This document shows, one piece after another, positions 21,572-30,388 of a stretch of DNA of 46,044 bases. The notes beneath the pieces are model-generated. The model worked only from the letters and a program-made list of their open reading frames with translations. It ran no database searches and had not been told where the DNA came from. The first letter of the stretch is position 1, and every line of letters begins with the position of its first letter. Both the position numbers and the translations under genes were made by a program. Source of the DNA: Chryseobacterium sp. PMSZPI (GTDB lineage Bacteria; Bacteroidota; Bacteroidia; Flavobacteriales; Weeksellaceae); NCBI RefSeq assembly GCF_002835665.1, contig NZ_PIZV01000069.1, positions 1-46,044 on the forward strand, read 5' to 3'.

Positions 21572-21700
21572 TTACAGTAAATAATTTCCAAAGTCAGCAC
21601 ATTTTACCTCATTCCATATCATACATTCATATCCGAATAATCCTTTTGGTGAAGGGCTATCGCATAGATTTACATTGATATGTGCTCTTTGTATTGTCAT
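21572..21700 (-). CDS. 42-codon leader-like ORF containing all 20 amino acids (leader 2)
   Basis: ATG to TAA, 42 residues, beginning MTIQRAHINVNLCDSP and ending ADFGNYLL. All twenty amino acids occur within the first 29 codons, the last new one being Trp29; codons 30-32 then form the segment that can pair with the terminator. A -7 element TATCTTTG stands 13-20 bases before the ATG, so the leader is very short. A terminator follows after 30 bases. No family recognised. Its layout repeats that of leader 1, so a second attenuation unit placed in series is likely. Confidence 0.65.
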   Translation of the reverse strand: MTIQRAHINVNLCDSPSPKGLFGYECMIWNEVKCADFGNYLL

Positions 21701-21712
21701 AATTTTCTGGTG

Positions 21713-21720
21713 CAAAGATA
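21713..21720 (-). promoter_or_regulatory. -7 promoter element of leader 2
   Basis: TATCTTTG on the minus strand, a perfect TAnnTTTG match, immediately upstream of the leader 2 start codon. No -33 TTTG at the usual distance. Confidence 0.55.
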
Positions 21721-21853
21721 AATCTTTTTTGTCATTATTTTATAATTCTCACAGAATAGGGTATTAAAACATCTTCTATTAAAGGTTTTCTAATGCTTAA
21801 ACATCAATATTGTAAGGTTGATTTTTTTAAACACAAAGTCTTTTTATTATTTC

Positions 21854-22873
21854 TCAATTTCTAAACATTTTATTCCTTCCTGTTTTAAATCTTGAAATAT
21901 CTTTGAGGATTACCTCATCATCCGGATTGAAATATTTCAGTTCGTTCACAATTTCTGAACGGGTTCCTACTTTTTCTGCAATGATTTCGTATGCAATATT
22001 CTTAGTTATGGTTTGTAGCTTCGGATCTTTTTTAAATTCATGTTTCATCGCTTCCAGATAGCTGATCTTTTTGTAATCCGGCGTTTTTTTGTAGAGGTTC
22101 TGTATTTCCGATTCTAATTTTTTAACATCAAAAATATTAGCAAAATAGTTATTCAGGCAATTGAATGCATCTTTATCTTCTTCCCAACCTTTCAATAATA
22201 CTTTCTGTGCTTCATCCGTTTTCTCCATTTTTTTCCGATAGACTAATGAAGCTTTTACCATCTGATTATTGGTTGTATAATCATCTGCCACCATTTGGTA
22301 ATAGGTATGAGCATTTTTAAGATCATTAATTTCTTTATAAAGATCACCTACTTTTTCTTTCTGCTCCATTTCTTTGTAAAGCTCAATGGCTTTTTTGTAT
22401 TGTTTGGCCTTTTCATAACAGATTGCCGCATCAGATTTATTTTTTAATTTTTTAAGATAAACTGCGGCAGCTTCATTATAAAACCCTCCGTTTTCTAATG
22501 TTTTAGCTCCTCTGTAATTATCCTGTAACAGATTCATATAGACTTTTGCTGCTTTTTTATAGTCTTTTTCGGCAATATATTTTTCGGCAAGTTCTTCGTA
22601 TTTGTTTCTGATTCGGTCAAACAATGAAGTTTCCAGATAGAAGCTTCCTCCACCTCCTCCTCTCTTTTGGGCATTGCGTTCATTTTGTTCTTTGTCTTTT
22701 AAAGAAGTAATAACAAGAAGAATGATAAAGGCTACAACAAGAAAAATCACCAAAGTCCCTACTACACTCCAGAAACTTTCATGAAATAGTTGTGCTACGA
22801 TTCCGATAATCTTAAACATAGCCAACAGCACAAAGGCGGCCATAAATTTGTCTATAAACTTCTGTTTATTCAT
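21854..22873 (-). CDS. membrane-anchored TPR-like protein of the MoxR-vWA-bpX operon
   Basis: 339 residues. Two membrane segments near the N-terminus (about 8-30 and 35-57) are followed by a Gly-run linker (QKRGGGGGSFYLE) and then tandem TPR-like helical pairs from about 85 to 260 (LAEKYIAEKDYKKAAKVYMNLL, AAVYLKKLKNKSDAAICYEKA, AIELYKEMEQKEKVGDLYKE). The TPR part likely faces the cytosol and gathers partners. Last gene of a six-gene operon; it overlaps the previous gene by eight bases. Confidence 0.82.
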   Translation of the reverse strand: MNKQKFIDKFMAAFVLLAMFKIIGIVAQLFHESFWSVVGTLVIFLVVAFIILLVITSLKDKEQNERNAQKRGGGGGSFYLETSLFDRIRNKYEELAEKYIAEKDYKKAAKVYMNLLQDNYRGAKTLENGGFYNEAAAVYLKKLKNKSDAAICYEKAKQYKKAIELYKEMEQKEKVGDLYKEINDLKNAHTYYQMVADDYTTNNQMVKASLVYRKKMEKTDEAQKVLLKGWEEDKDAFNCLNNYFANIFDVKKLESEIQNLYKKTPDYKKISYLEAMKHEFKKDPKLQTITKNIAYEIIAEKVGTRSEIVNELKYFNPDDEVILKDISRFKTGRNKMFRN

Positions 22874-24563
22874 CGTCTTCGGAATTTAAAATGGTTTTAT
22901 CTTCTCTGAACAAACGGTAAAGAAGCAGCATTACACAAATCACAAGCACCCATACAAACCAGTTGTATCCAAACATTTTTACCAACGGATAAAATAAATA
23001 TACCAACATTGCGACAAGGATGGCTATCAAAACCAATTTGATCCAGGCGGGTACATTATCCCCACCAAGGCTCAGTGTTTTGCGTTTAAAAATAAAAGAA
23101 TAAAGCCCTACTCCTCCTATCATTAATATGATCAGATATAGGATATCTAAAACCGGAGCTTCTTCTTTTAAGAAATTCCCTCCTGTATCAACTCCTTTTA
23201 CTTTTGAATTTTTCCCATGGTATACCGAGGGATCTGAGAGATCAATGGTTCCATACAATCTCCCCAAAGAATCGGCCATCAGAACCTGTCTTTTCTTTAA
23301 AAGATATTTTACAACTTCCCCATTTACAGGTTTTCCTTTGGTATATTGTTTCAGGGAATCTGAAATCTTGCGTTTAAGGCTTTCGGTTCTTTCAACGAGA
23401 TGTTTTGTAATCTTTTTACTGTAAATTATTTTAAGAGAATCTCTGCTTTTTTGTTCTTTACTCCCTAGTTTTTCAATATCGTGACCGATTTCATTTACAC
23501 TTCTGCCACCAGCCTTTTTATATTTTTCTTTTTCTTTATCATTTTTGGCTTCCATCATCCCGGCTGTAAGAAGCTCATTGGATAAACCTCTTCTTTTATA
23601 AAAATACATGGAGTCAATTTTCTGATCAATTTCAGAAACACCGGACCGGAAAGCAATCATATCAGACGGATCTTTTGCTGCATCGGTAAAGATTTTTCCG
23701 GAAGAAGGCCCTGTTTCTTCTTGTACTGAATCATTTGTTTTTGAAGGTAAAATAATCCTTAAAACAATAGCAATTACGATAACTGCCCAGAATACTTTAC
23801 GGAAATTTCGAGTACTTGCTGTTTCGGGCTTCCCATCTGTATTGCTCCCAAATAGGCTCTCTAACCAGGTAAATTGTTCGGAGCCATCTCCTCTGGAGGT
23901 TCCCATAATGTCTAAAGGGACTCCCAATTCTATTGCTCTTTCCGGATATTTTTCAATGTATTTTAAATACTTTTCAATTTCTTTTTTATTTCCTGCCATC
24001 ACTTTCTTCAGGTCGAATGGCAGGTTATTCATCCACTCTTCTTCACTTTGTTTGGGTTTCAAAGCTTCCAAGACTTTATCATCATCCATTTCCACCGTAT
24101 AGCTTTCTATCTTCTTAGGAATTTTTACACCGTTCAATGGTTTTCTGATTGTCTCATGTATATTCTCCGGATCCTGGATCAATTCCAGCCAATCAATCGT
24201 TTCTGATAATCTTACCGTTCCAAATTCGGGATGCATCACAAGAAATCGGGAATCAAGTTGGTCCCAATCTTCAGGATTAATCCTGGGATAAAATATTGTG
24301 TTTTCCGGGATAAAAAGTTTATTATCCACGCATTGGAAGTAAGCATTTTTTCCTATTTCCTGCGGAGCATGATCATTAAAAACAAGAAAGCATCCGTATA
24401 GTATATTCGGAAGTGTTCCGGGAATAGCGTAGGCTTGTAATTGATTTAAATGTATTCCGAGCACTTCCATTTCCTGAAGCCACACCACAGGTGAGGTACC
24501 TCTGATCAGAAGTCCTTTTTTAGGATAATTATTTTTCGGGAAAGGTTTAATTCTAAGCTCCAT
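22866..24563 (-). CDS. bpX-like protein with membrane segments (MoxR-vWA-propeller system)
   Basis: 565 residues. The N-terminal 150 residues (RIKPFPKNNYPKKGLLIRG, VVWLQEMEVLGIHLNQLQAYAIPG, FGTVRLSETIDWLEL) resemble bpX-type domains that accompany MoxR and vWA-propeller proteins. A membrane segment at about 265 and three more at about 475-555 flank a charged helical region with possible coiled coil. It overlaps the vWA-propeller gene by 11 bases. The exact bpX subtype could not be assigned. Confidence 0.7.
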   Translation of the reverse strand: MELRIKPFPKNNYPKKGLLIRGTSPVVWLQEMEVLGIHLNQLQAYAIPGTLPNILYGCFLVFNDHAPQEIGKNAYFQCVDNKLFIPENTIFYPRINPEDWDQLDSRFLVMHPEFGTVRLSETIDWLELIQDPENIHETIRKPLNGVKIPKKIESYTVEMDDDKVLEALKPKQSEEEWMNNLPFDLKKVMAGNKKEIEKYLKYIEKYPERAIELGVPLDIMGTSRGDGSEQFTWLESLFGSNTDGKPETASTRNFRKVFWAVIVIAIVLRIILPSKTNDSVQEETGPSSGKIFTDAAKDPSDMIAFRSGVSEIDQKIDSMYFYKRRGLSNELLTAGMMEAKNDKEKEKYKKAGGRSVNEIGHDIEKLGSKEQKSRDSLKIIYSKKITKHLVERTESLKRKISDSLKQYTKGKPVNGEVVKYLLKKRQVLMADSLGRLYGTIDLSDPSVYHGKNSKVKGVDTGGNFLKEEAPVLDILYLIILMIGGVGLYSFIFKRKTLSLGGDNVPAWIKLVLIAILVAMLVYLFYPLVKMFGYNWFVWVLVICVMLLLYRLFREDKTILNSEDDE

Positions 24564-26931
24564 AATCCAAAATCTGCTCTATAAACGCTTTTAAAAATCG
24601 GGAACACATTTCATCCATTGTTTTTACTTTCAATAAAGTATTTTCCGGAAGGTAATATTCTGATCCTCCAAATTCTGTGTGGGTAGCCAATGCTAAAAAC
24701 CCATAAGCTGTGGAAGGGATAAAAAATTCTTCAATTCCTTTATTACTGCTTCTAAAAGTCATCATTCCCCGTGCATCTGTAATAATTTCACTTCCATCGG
24801 GAAATATAAATTTATTTTTATTCTGCTCTGCGAAAACCTTAATATCGACTTTGTTTTTGTAAAGGTTCAATGAGTTTTCGTATAAACTGCTGAGTTCGTT
24901 TCCGGAAATAACCAGATGATGGTTTTCATTGATTCCGATTTTATTAAAATTATTGATAATTTTTAATCCGCTTCTGTTGAGTTTGGCGACTTCTGCTTCT
25001 GCTTTAGTATTATTTCTATCCAGCTCTCTATCTTTAGTAGAAATAGGTTCCACAGAAATGTTCCCTTCTATATTTATTTTATACAACAGGGGATTAGCAG
25101 ACTGATACAGATAAAAGTTTTTACCAAAATAAATCAGATCATAGGTATTGGGAATATTTAATCCTGCTATATTTTGCTCTGAATATTCTCTTGTATTTAA
25201 ATTCAGTTTGGAAATTAATTTTTTATCATACTGATATTGACATAAAACAAATTGTTGTTGCTTATTTCTTGCCAACGCAAACTGTCCTCTCGGTTTTACA
25301 GAAATATTTTCAAACAAAACTTCACAACCATGATATGTTTTATAATAATCATAGGAATGTCTGTCATAATAGTTATCGGATAAATAGGTCTTCAACAGTT
25401 GTTTTTTCGAACTGAGGATAAAAAATTCGCCTTCATATAAAAACTGGGCAATTTTATTAATCGGTGTTGGAAATAAAATCGGATAATTTTCTGGAAGATC
25501 TGTTTTCTTCCCATTAAAATTGACGACAGTTTGTTTTTGTCGAGGCGGATTGGCCCATAATTCCTGAAGTGGAAGTTTTATCTTTTGAATATGCTTTCTC
25601 GCTCCTTTATGATGTTTATAAAAATTGATTTCCCCGTCTGAAGCCGTAGTTACCAAAAATTTAAGTCGGTCTCTGTTCTGATGAATAACTCTCCGGATTT
25701 TTTCATCATTAAGATTCTCCTGATGAGTGATGAAGAAAACTTCAATATCTTTTTCGGTATGTTCTTCATTAAAAAACTTTTCTAAAGCCTCCGAAACTTC
25801 TAAAACAGGACTTACCTGATTCTGATTTTCAATGACTTCTTCCACTTTATCCAAAGAAATCGGAAGCCCTGCTTGTCCCAACGCAAAAACCTTACATTCT
25901 GAGTGGGCTTTCGGATGCTTGATGACGGCAATAGCGGAGGCAAAAGCCAATACTTTCGGAGTTCCCCAATTTCTAAGGGAAGTATCAATCAGGATCACTC
26001 TTTCAAAGATATTTTCTTCAGGCGGTATTTCTCTTTGAATATAAAGCGCTTCGTTATTAGCTACCCGATTCATAAATACCTCATCTTCATTGGCAAATTC
26101 GGAAAGAAGCATTTTATTCAGATCTCCTTTGTTCGTCATATCTGAAATTCCTCCAATAGGCTGCTCTCCCGGAGAAAGATGACGCATCGGAATTTTCAAA
26201 CCACTCCAGATTCTTTTGATGAGGCTTCCTATCTGAAAAGTTTTAGGCTCTTCAATCAGTTCTCTGATAAAGTCTTTGTCTGTATCTGCAGTTGTATTCT
26301 TTTCTGCTACTTCATCATCCAATTCAGGCTCTTCAATAAGTCCTTTCATAGCATCGATGATAGACTGAACAGTGGGAAATTTTTCGTTGAGATTGAGTGC
26401 ACTTAAATCCTTATTTAAAACTGATGGATCAAAATGTTGTTTTTCGGCACTCTTAGCAAGCTCATGTGGTCTTTTATAATAGATTCTTAAACATGCATCT
26501 GCAAAAACGGAAGCTACTCTATTGTGACCATCTTTAAATAAAGTCTGTAACAGGATAATTCTATTCTGTCCTTGTTTGTAAGTCTTAGGCAGCTGTTTTA
26601 TTTTTTCAAGGAATTCAATTTCCTTGTCTACATTGAAATTAAAATTCCCAACACTGTATAAACCTGCTGTCCGTCTTAAAGGTCCTGCAAAATCTGTATA
26701 TCCTTCCTGCATTGCATATAGAACCATAAGCAATGCACCGAATGGGGGCCATCCCTGTGGTTGAAGTTCTTTAAGAACCTCTATCACATAGGGTCTGTAG
26801 GCAATAGCTCCCACTCCCGGAACCGAGATGAGATTATTGTCATGATATCCCGAATCTCCGGGAACATCTTCATCAGTTTTCCATTCCCAGAAATAATGAT
26901 CATAGGATTGAAAATAAGCCTTTAATTCCAT
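24553..26931 (-). CDS. vWA / beta-propeller protein of a MoxR-vWA-bpX ternary system
   Basis: 792 residues. An N-terminal helical part is followed at about 310-440 by a vWA-like domain starting FERVILIDTSLRNWG, where the MIDAS DxSxS is changed to DTSLR, and ending with the KFLVTTAS strand. From about 515 onwards short repeats (GQFALARNKQQQFVLCQYQYDKK, IPNTYDLIYFGKNFYLYQS) suggest a beta-propeller. This composition fits the third component of the ternary conflict systems described from comparative genomics. It sits downstream of the MoxR gene, with one gene between. Confidence 0.78.
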   Translation of the reverse strand: MELKAYFQSYDHYFWEWKTDEDVPGDSGYHDNNLISVPGVGAIAYRPYVIEVLKELQPQGWPPFGALLMVLYAMQEGYTDFAGPLRRTAGLYSVGNFNFNVDKEIEFLEKIKQLPKTYKQGQNRIILLQTLFKDGHNRVASVFADACLRIYYKRPHELAKSAEKQHFDPSVLNKDLSALNLNEKFPTVQSIIDAMKGLIEEPELDDEVAEKNTTADTDKDFIRELIEEPKTFQIGSLIKRIWSGLKIPMRHLSPGEQPIGGISDMTNKGDLNKMLLSEFANEDEVFMNRVANNEALYIQREIPPEENIFERVILIDTSLRNWGTPKVLAFASAIAVIKHPKAHSECKVFALGQAGLPISLDKVEEVIENQNQVSPVLEVSEALEKFFNEEHTEKDIEVFFITHQENLNDEKIRRVIHQNRDRLKFLVTTASDGEINFYKHHKGARKHIQKIKLPLQELWANPPRQKQTVVNFNGKKTDLPENYPILFPTPINKIAQFLYEGEFFILSSKKQLLKTYLSDNYYDRHSYDYYKTYHGCEVLFENISVKPRGQFALARNKQQQFVLCQYQYDKKLISKLNLNTREYSEQNIAGLNIPNTYDLIYFGKNFYLYQSANPLLYKINIEGNISVEPISTKDRELDRNNTKAEAEVAKLNRSGLKIINNFNKIGINENHHLVISGNELSSLYENSLNLYKNKVDIKVFAEQNKNKFIFPDGSEIITDARGMMTFRSSNKGIEEFFIPSTAYGFLALATHTEFGGSEYYLPENTLLKVKTMDEMCSRFLKAFIEQILDYGA

Positions 26932-27665
26932 TCTCTTGATTTTTCAGTAAGACGGAATGAGCTTATGGATAATGTACGGAAATCGCTATCCTTTATTGGA
27001 AGATAATTTCCGTTTTCATCCCATAAAAGCCAACCGTCTGACATTTCATTATATTTTTGTTGCAAATAGATACTCAGGTTTTTAAATTCAAAATCAAAAC
27101 CCGCCGGTAGTAAATGTTTGTCTTTTGTCCAATATGCTTTTCCGAGAAGGCTTAATAGTGGAGTTCCCAGAAATAAAGCCTTATCTCCTATTGTTGTCCA
27201 TTCTATTTTTTCAAGCTTAAATTTTGGAAACTGCATTACACTTTCTTTACTATCAGCTATTTTGCACAGTAAAGCGATTACCGGTTGTTCTTCATTGCTT
27301 TCTTTTAATCTGATCTGAACTTTTTCTTCGATTCCAAAATAGTTTTGGTTAGAAGCCGGAAAACTTAATTGTAAGGCCTTATCTATCGGTGTCCAAAGCA
27401 AACCTGTTCTCATTCTTTTACTTGGAACCAGAGCATCTTTTCTGAAAAGAAGACCTTCCCGCAATTCATACAACAAAAACTTAGGCATCTGATGTATCTC
27501 TGAAGATATTGCCTGCTCATCGGTAAATCCTTTTAGCCAAACTGTTTCATCATCCACTGCAATATGAATATTCTTCCAGTCTCTGATTGAGCCCAGAAAG
27601 TCTTCGTCTGCACGGGGAAGTTCTGCCCAAAATTCTTTTATATGCTTTGAAGAATCTTCTGCCAT
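26922..27665 (-). CDS. bpX-like small component of the ternary system
   Basis: 247 residues, no signal or membrane segment. Features include an N-terminal DSSKHIKEFWAELPRADEDFL, WLKGFTDEQAISSEIHQMP and a C-terminal DGWLLWDENGNYLPIKDSDF. I recognise no catalytic motif; position between MoxR and the vWA-propeller gene and the sequence style fit one of the bpX families. It overlaps MoxR by 28 bases and the next gene by 10. Confidence 0.7.
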   Translation of the reverse strand: MAEDSSKHIKEFWAELPRADEDFLGSIRDWKNIHIAVDDETVWLKGFTDEQAISSEIHQMPKFLLYELREGLLFRKDALVPSKRMRTGLLWTPIDKALQLSFPASNQNYFGIEEKVQIRLKESNEEQPVIALLCKIADSKESVMQFPKFKLEKIEWTTIGDKALFLGTPLLSLLGKAYWTKDKHLLPAGFDFEFKNLSIYLQQKYNEMSDGWLLWDENGNYLPIKDSDFRTLSISSFRLTEKSREWN

Positions 27666-28771
27666 AAGTTTTCAATTTCTTGCTGAATATATTGCTTTTG
27701 TTCCTGATTTCTGATCCAATCACAACGGGTTTGCAGGTATCTCAGTTTGTCTTTAATTACATTTTGCTCTTCAAAACTCAGCATTCCTTCATTCCATTTA
27801 TCTACAAGGATTTTCACATCTTTCATTACTTCTTCCGGATTAGGAGTTTTGTTTTGCATAGCCTGTGGATGGGAATTCGGGTGATCATCTTTTTCGATAA
27901 TTCTATTAATGATTCCCTCCAGAATTTCAATCTGTTCTTCAGTATCCCAAATATGCTTCAATACCCAAAGATCAGAAACAACGGCTTCATTTCTCCCACA
28001 AATTAAGGCACTTGCTGCAATCAGGTTTTGAAGTTTTACGGCTCTACGGTCTGAAATGGTAACTCCCGTATTTCTCAAACTCATAATTGTATTCAGATAT
28101 ACTTCATAAATAGGTTTAAGATCTATTGCCCTACACCAATTCTGAAGTTCTTTGATCTCTTCTGCATGAATTTCCGGAATTTCCGTTTCTTCTTCATTTT
28201 CAAGCTTTCTTCCTGCCAGAAGTACCTGTTGCAATAATTCAGGACTCACATAGTCTACGTTGATTCTTACCAGGAATCTGTCAAATAAAGCATTCAACGC
28301 TTCATCTTCCGGTAAAACATTACTTGCCCCTACAAACATCAATGCCGGTAAGTGTTTGGTTTCTTTTCCTCTTTTGAATATCTTTTCATTAAGAGCCATT
28401 AAAAGTGAATTCAAAATTGCCGAGTTGGCATTGAAAATTTCATCCAGGAAAACCATAGAAGCCTCAGGCATCATCCCTTCCGTATTGGTGAGGAGTTCTC
28501 CTTCTTTTAATTTTCTGATATCAAAAGGACCAAAGATTTCGTTGGGTTCTGTAAAACGGGTTAATAAATATTCAAAGTTTTTCCCATCTTTTACAGTTTT
28601 TGCCAGAGTTCTTACAATGGCAGATTTTGCAGTTCCGGGAGGTCCATACAAAAAAGCATTCTCTCTTGCCAAAAGGCAAATTCCAAGCAGGTCCACCACA
28701 TCATTTTTACCCACGAAAGTATCTTTTACATAGGCAAGGACTGTATTGAGTTTATTAATATTTTGGGTCAT
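27638..28771 (-). CDS. MoxR family AAA+ ATPase
   Basis: 377 residues. Walker A GPPGTAKSA (about 43-51), Walker B VFLDEI (about 107-112), sensor-type LMFVGASN and arginine-finger region ALFDRFLVRI are all present, and the lid follows with VTISDRRAVKLQNLI. MoxR ATPases remodel vWA-containing partners. In this operon its partner is the vWA-propeller protein, the arrangement of the MoxR-vWA-bpX ternary systems proposed to act in biological conflict. Overlaps both neighbours. Confidence 0.92.
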   Translation of the reverse strand: MTQNINKLNTVLAYVKDTFVGKNDVVDLLGICLLARENAFLYGPPGTAKSAIVRTLAKTVKDGKNFEYLLTRFTEPNEIFGPFDIRKLKEGELLTNTEGMMPEASMVFLDEIFNANSAILNSLLMALNEKIFKRGKETKHLPALMFVGASNVLPEDEALNALFDRFLVRINVDYVSPELLQQVLLAGRKLENEEETEIPEIHAEEIKELQNWCRAIDLKPIYEVYLNTIMSLRNTGVTISDRRAVKLQNLIAASALICGRNEAVVSDLWVLKHIWDTEEQIEILEGIINRIIEKDDHPNSHPQAMQNKTPNPEEVMKDVKILVDKWNEGMLSFEEQNVIKDKLRYLQTRCDWIRNQEQKQYIQQEIENLWQKILQSI

Positions 28772-29415
28772 TGATTGTCAGTTATTATTTTTAATTCTCT
28801 CCAGAATGCCTCTTTATGCATTCCAAATTCTGCGATAAGCAATTTATTGATCAACGGGATTTCCGCCAGTTTATAATCTTTTTTTTCAACGATTCTTTCC
28901 AGATATAATTTCCTGTACGTTTTGTCTTTTAGTTCTTCTTCCCAATTTATTTTTTCAAGATTAAGGTCGTATCCAATTCCGGAATAGTGAAATTCGGTCA
29001 GAATATTTTCCAGCATCGGAATCAAAGGATCCTCCGGATCTATCGAATATAAGGCTGTCACTATCTGGGGTAAAAATCTCAGTGACAGATCTGCCGAAAG
29101 GATACAGGAAATATCCCTTACTCCCCTATATTCAGGAATAAGGTTTTCGATATTTTTTTGTGTATTTTCTCTAATGAGATAAAGCTGTGCACTATGATAG
29201 AGAATTTTTGCGGCCCATATGGCTGTATCTTTATTACAGATCAGCTGGTCGGATAAAAATTCAAGCCTTTCTTTTTCAAATTCTGTTTCAAAATAATCTC
29301 CTGCTTCCGCTTCTTCCTGAGGCGAAACTGTCTGTAAATTTGAAAAAAGAGTTATACATTCTTCTTTACGAAGTAAAAAGATTGTATCTAAAAACGGTGA
29401 CTTGGTTTCCATCAT
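28768..29415 (-). CDS. first gene of the MoxR-vWA-bpX operon, bpX-like
   Basis: 215 residues, helical, no known motif. The stop codon overlaps the MoxR start by four bases, so it is the leading gene of the six-gene unit. Segments LLRKEECITLFSNLQTVSPQEE and WAAKILYHSAQLYLIRENTQ suggest a helical bundle. It could be a bpX-type adaptor; family not certain. A second Met follows the first, so the start is uncertain by one codon. Confidence 0.7.
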   Translation of the reverse strand: MMETKSPFLDTIFLLRKEECITLFSNLQTVSPQEEAEAGDYFETEFEKERLEFLSDQLICNKDTAIWAAKILYHSAQLYLIRENTQKNIENLIPEYRGVRDISCILSADLSLRFLPQIVTALYSIDPEDPLIPMLENILTEFHYSGIGYDLNLEKINWEEELKDKTYRKLYLERIVEKKDYKLAEIPLINKLLIAEFGMHKEAFWRELKIITDNQ

Positions 29416-29720
29416 CTAACAAAAATAAAATTATTTCGCAGAGAATAAAATTTTTAACTAAAGTATTGGCGTTAAATGGTATTTTGTTTTTTTAATAACA
29501 AGAAATGGGAAATAAATTAAAGCTAGAAAGGTTGCAGATTATTGCCACTAATGCACGAATAAAATCACTCGTGCTTTCGTGGTAATAAATATGGAATATC
29601 ATATTTGTTGAAATTTTAGTCGTACCTTAAAAGTGGAATACTTTATAAAGTCTCTTATTTACTTTTCAACAAATATTGTATGAGATTACTTCGTCGCCCA
29701 AGGCTCCTCGTAATGACAGA
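29416..29720. other. intergenic region with dispersed-repeat fragments
   Basis: No gene. CCACTAATGCACGA faces TCGTGCTTTCGTGG at 29547-29583, an inverted repeat of a kind frequent in Flavobacteriia, and GAGATTACTTCGTCGCCC...TAATGACA (29681-29720) looks like another dispersed fragment. Confidence 0.45.
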
Positions 29721-30110
29721 TTAAGCGACTATTTCAATGATATTGTTTTCCGGATCGAGGATTACACTTTCATAGTAACCGTCTCCTGTTGTGCGGGGTT
29801 CTCCGGCAACCTTATATCCATCTTTTCTTAAAGTTTCCGTAAGTTCATCCACTTTTTCTTTGCTTCCTACTGAAAATGCCAAGTGTATAATTCCAAACTG
29901 CTGGGTTTCGTAAGAATTATTGCTTTCTTTAATATCTGGTCTCGTCATAATTTCAATTCGGCAACCATTATCAAAACTTAAAAAGTAGGATTGGAAATTT
30001 TTGACAGAATTATGGTACTTTTCATTGGAAGCTGCTCCAAAATATTTCTGGTAAAATGCTCTGGATCTTTCAAGATCTTTTACCCAGATGGCAATGTGCT
30101 CAATTTTCAT
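29721..30110 (-). CDS. VOC family protein, glyoxalase I-like
   Basis: 129 residues. The start is put at MKIEHIAIWVKDLERSRAFY; a Met 16 codons earlier lies upstream of the TACTTTTG promoter element, so it cannot be used from that promoter. The single VOC domain has His5 at the first metal position, FGIIHLAFSVGS in the middle and YYESVILDPENNIIEIVA at the end with the terminal Glu ligand, as in glyoxalase I-like YaeR proteins. Substrate not certain. Confidence 0.87.
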   Translation of the reverse strand: MKIEHIAIWVKDLERSRAFYQKYFGAASNEKYHNSVKNFQSYFLSFDNGCRIEIMTRPDIKESNNSYETQQFGIIHLAFSVGSKEKVDELTETLRKDGYKVAGEPRTTGDGYYESVILDPENNIIEIVA

Positions 30111-30139
30111 TTTATTGAATTTTAATTGATTGAATACTG

Positions 30140-30147
30140 CAAAAGTA
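30140..30147 (-). promoter_or_regulatory. -7 promoter element of the VOC gene
   Basis: TACTTTTG on the minus strand (TAnnTTTG), 30 bases upstream of the chosen start codon. Confidence 0.45.
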
Positions 30148-30361
30148 ATAGCCCTCATTTCACCATACCTGCTCTGTATTATTCTATTATTGTTCTGTAT
30201 TTACCGGATTTAAATTTTAACCTAAAGAATATGATATTTTTAAAAGACTTTCAATATCACGTTATTTAAAATATTTATTCCGAACATCTTATATGTTCTG
30301 TTTATTTAAAATCGCTTGGTTGTTTCACTCCCTGCAATGACGGGAACAATCTAAAAGTTAT

Positions 30362-30369
30362 TATCTTTG
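30362..30369 (+). promoter_or_regulatory. -7 promoter element of deoD
   Basis: TATCTTTG, perfect TAnnTTTG, 19-26 bases before the deoD start codon. Confidence 0.55.
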
Positions 30370-30388
30370 CGCCAGTCAAAATAAAATT

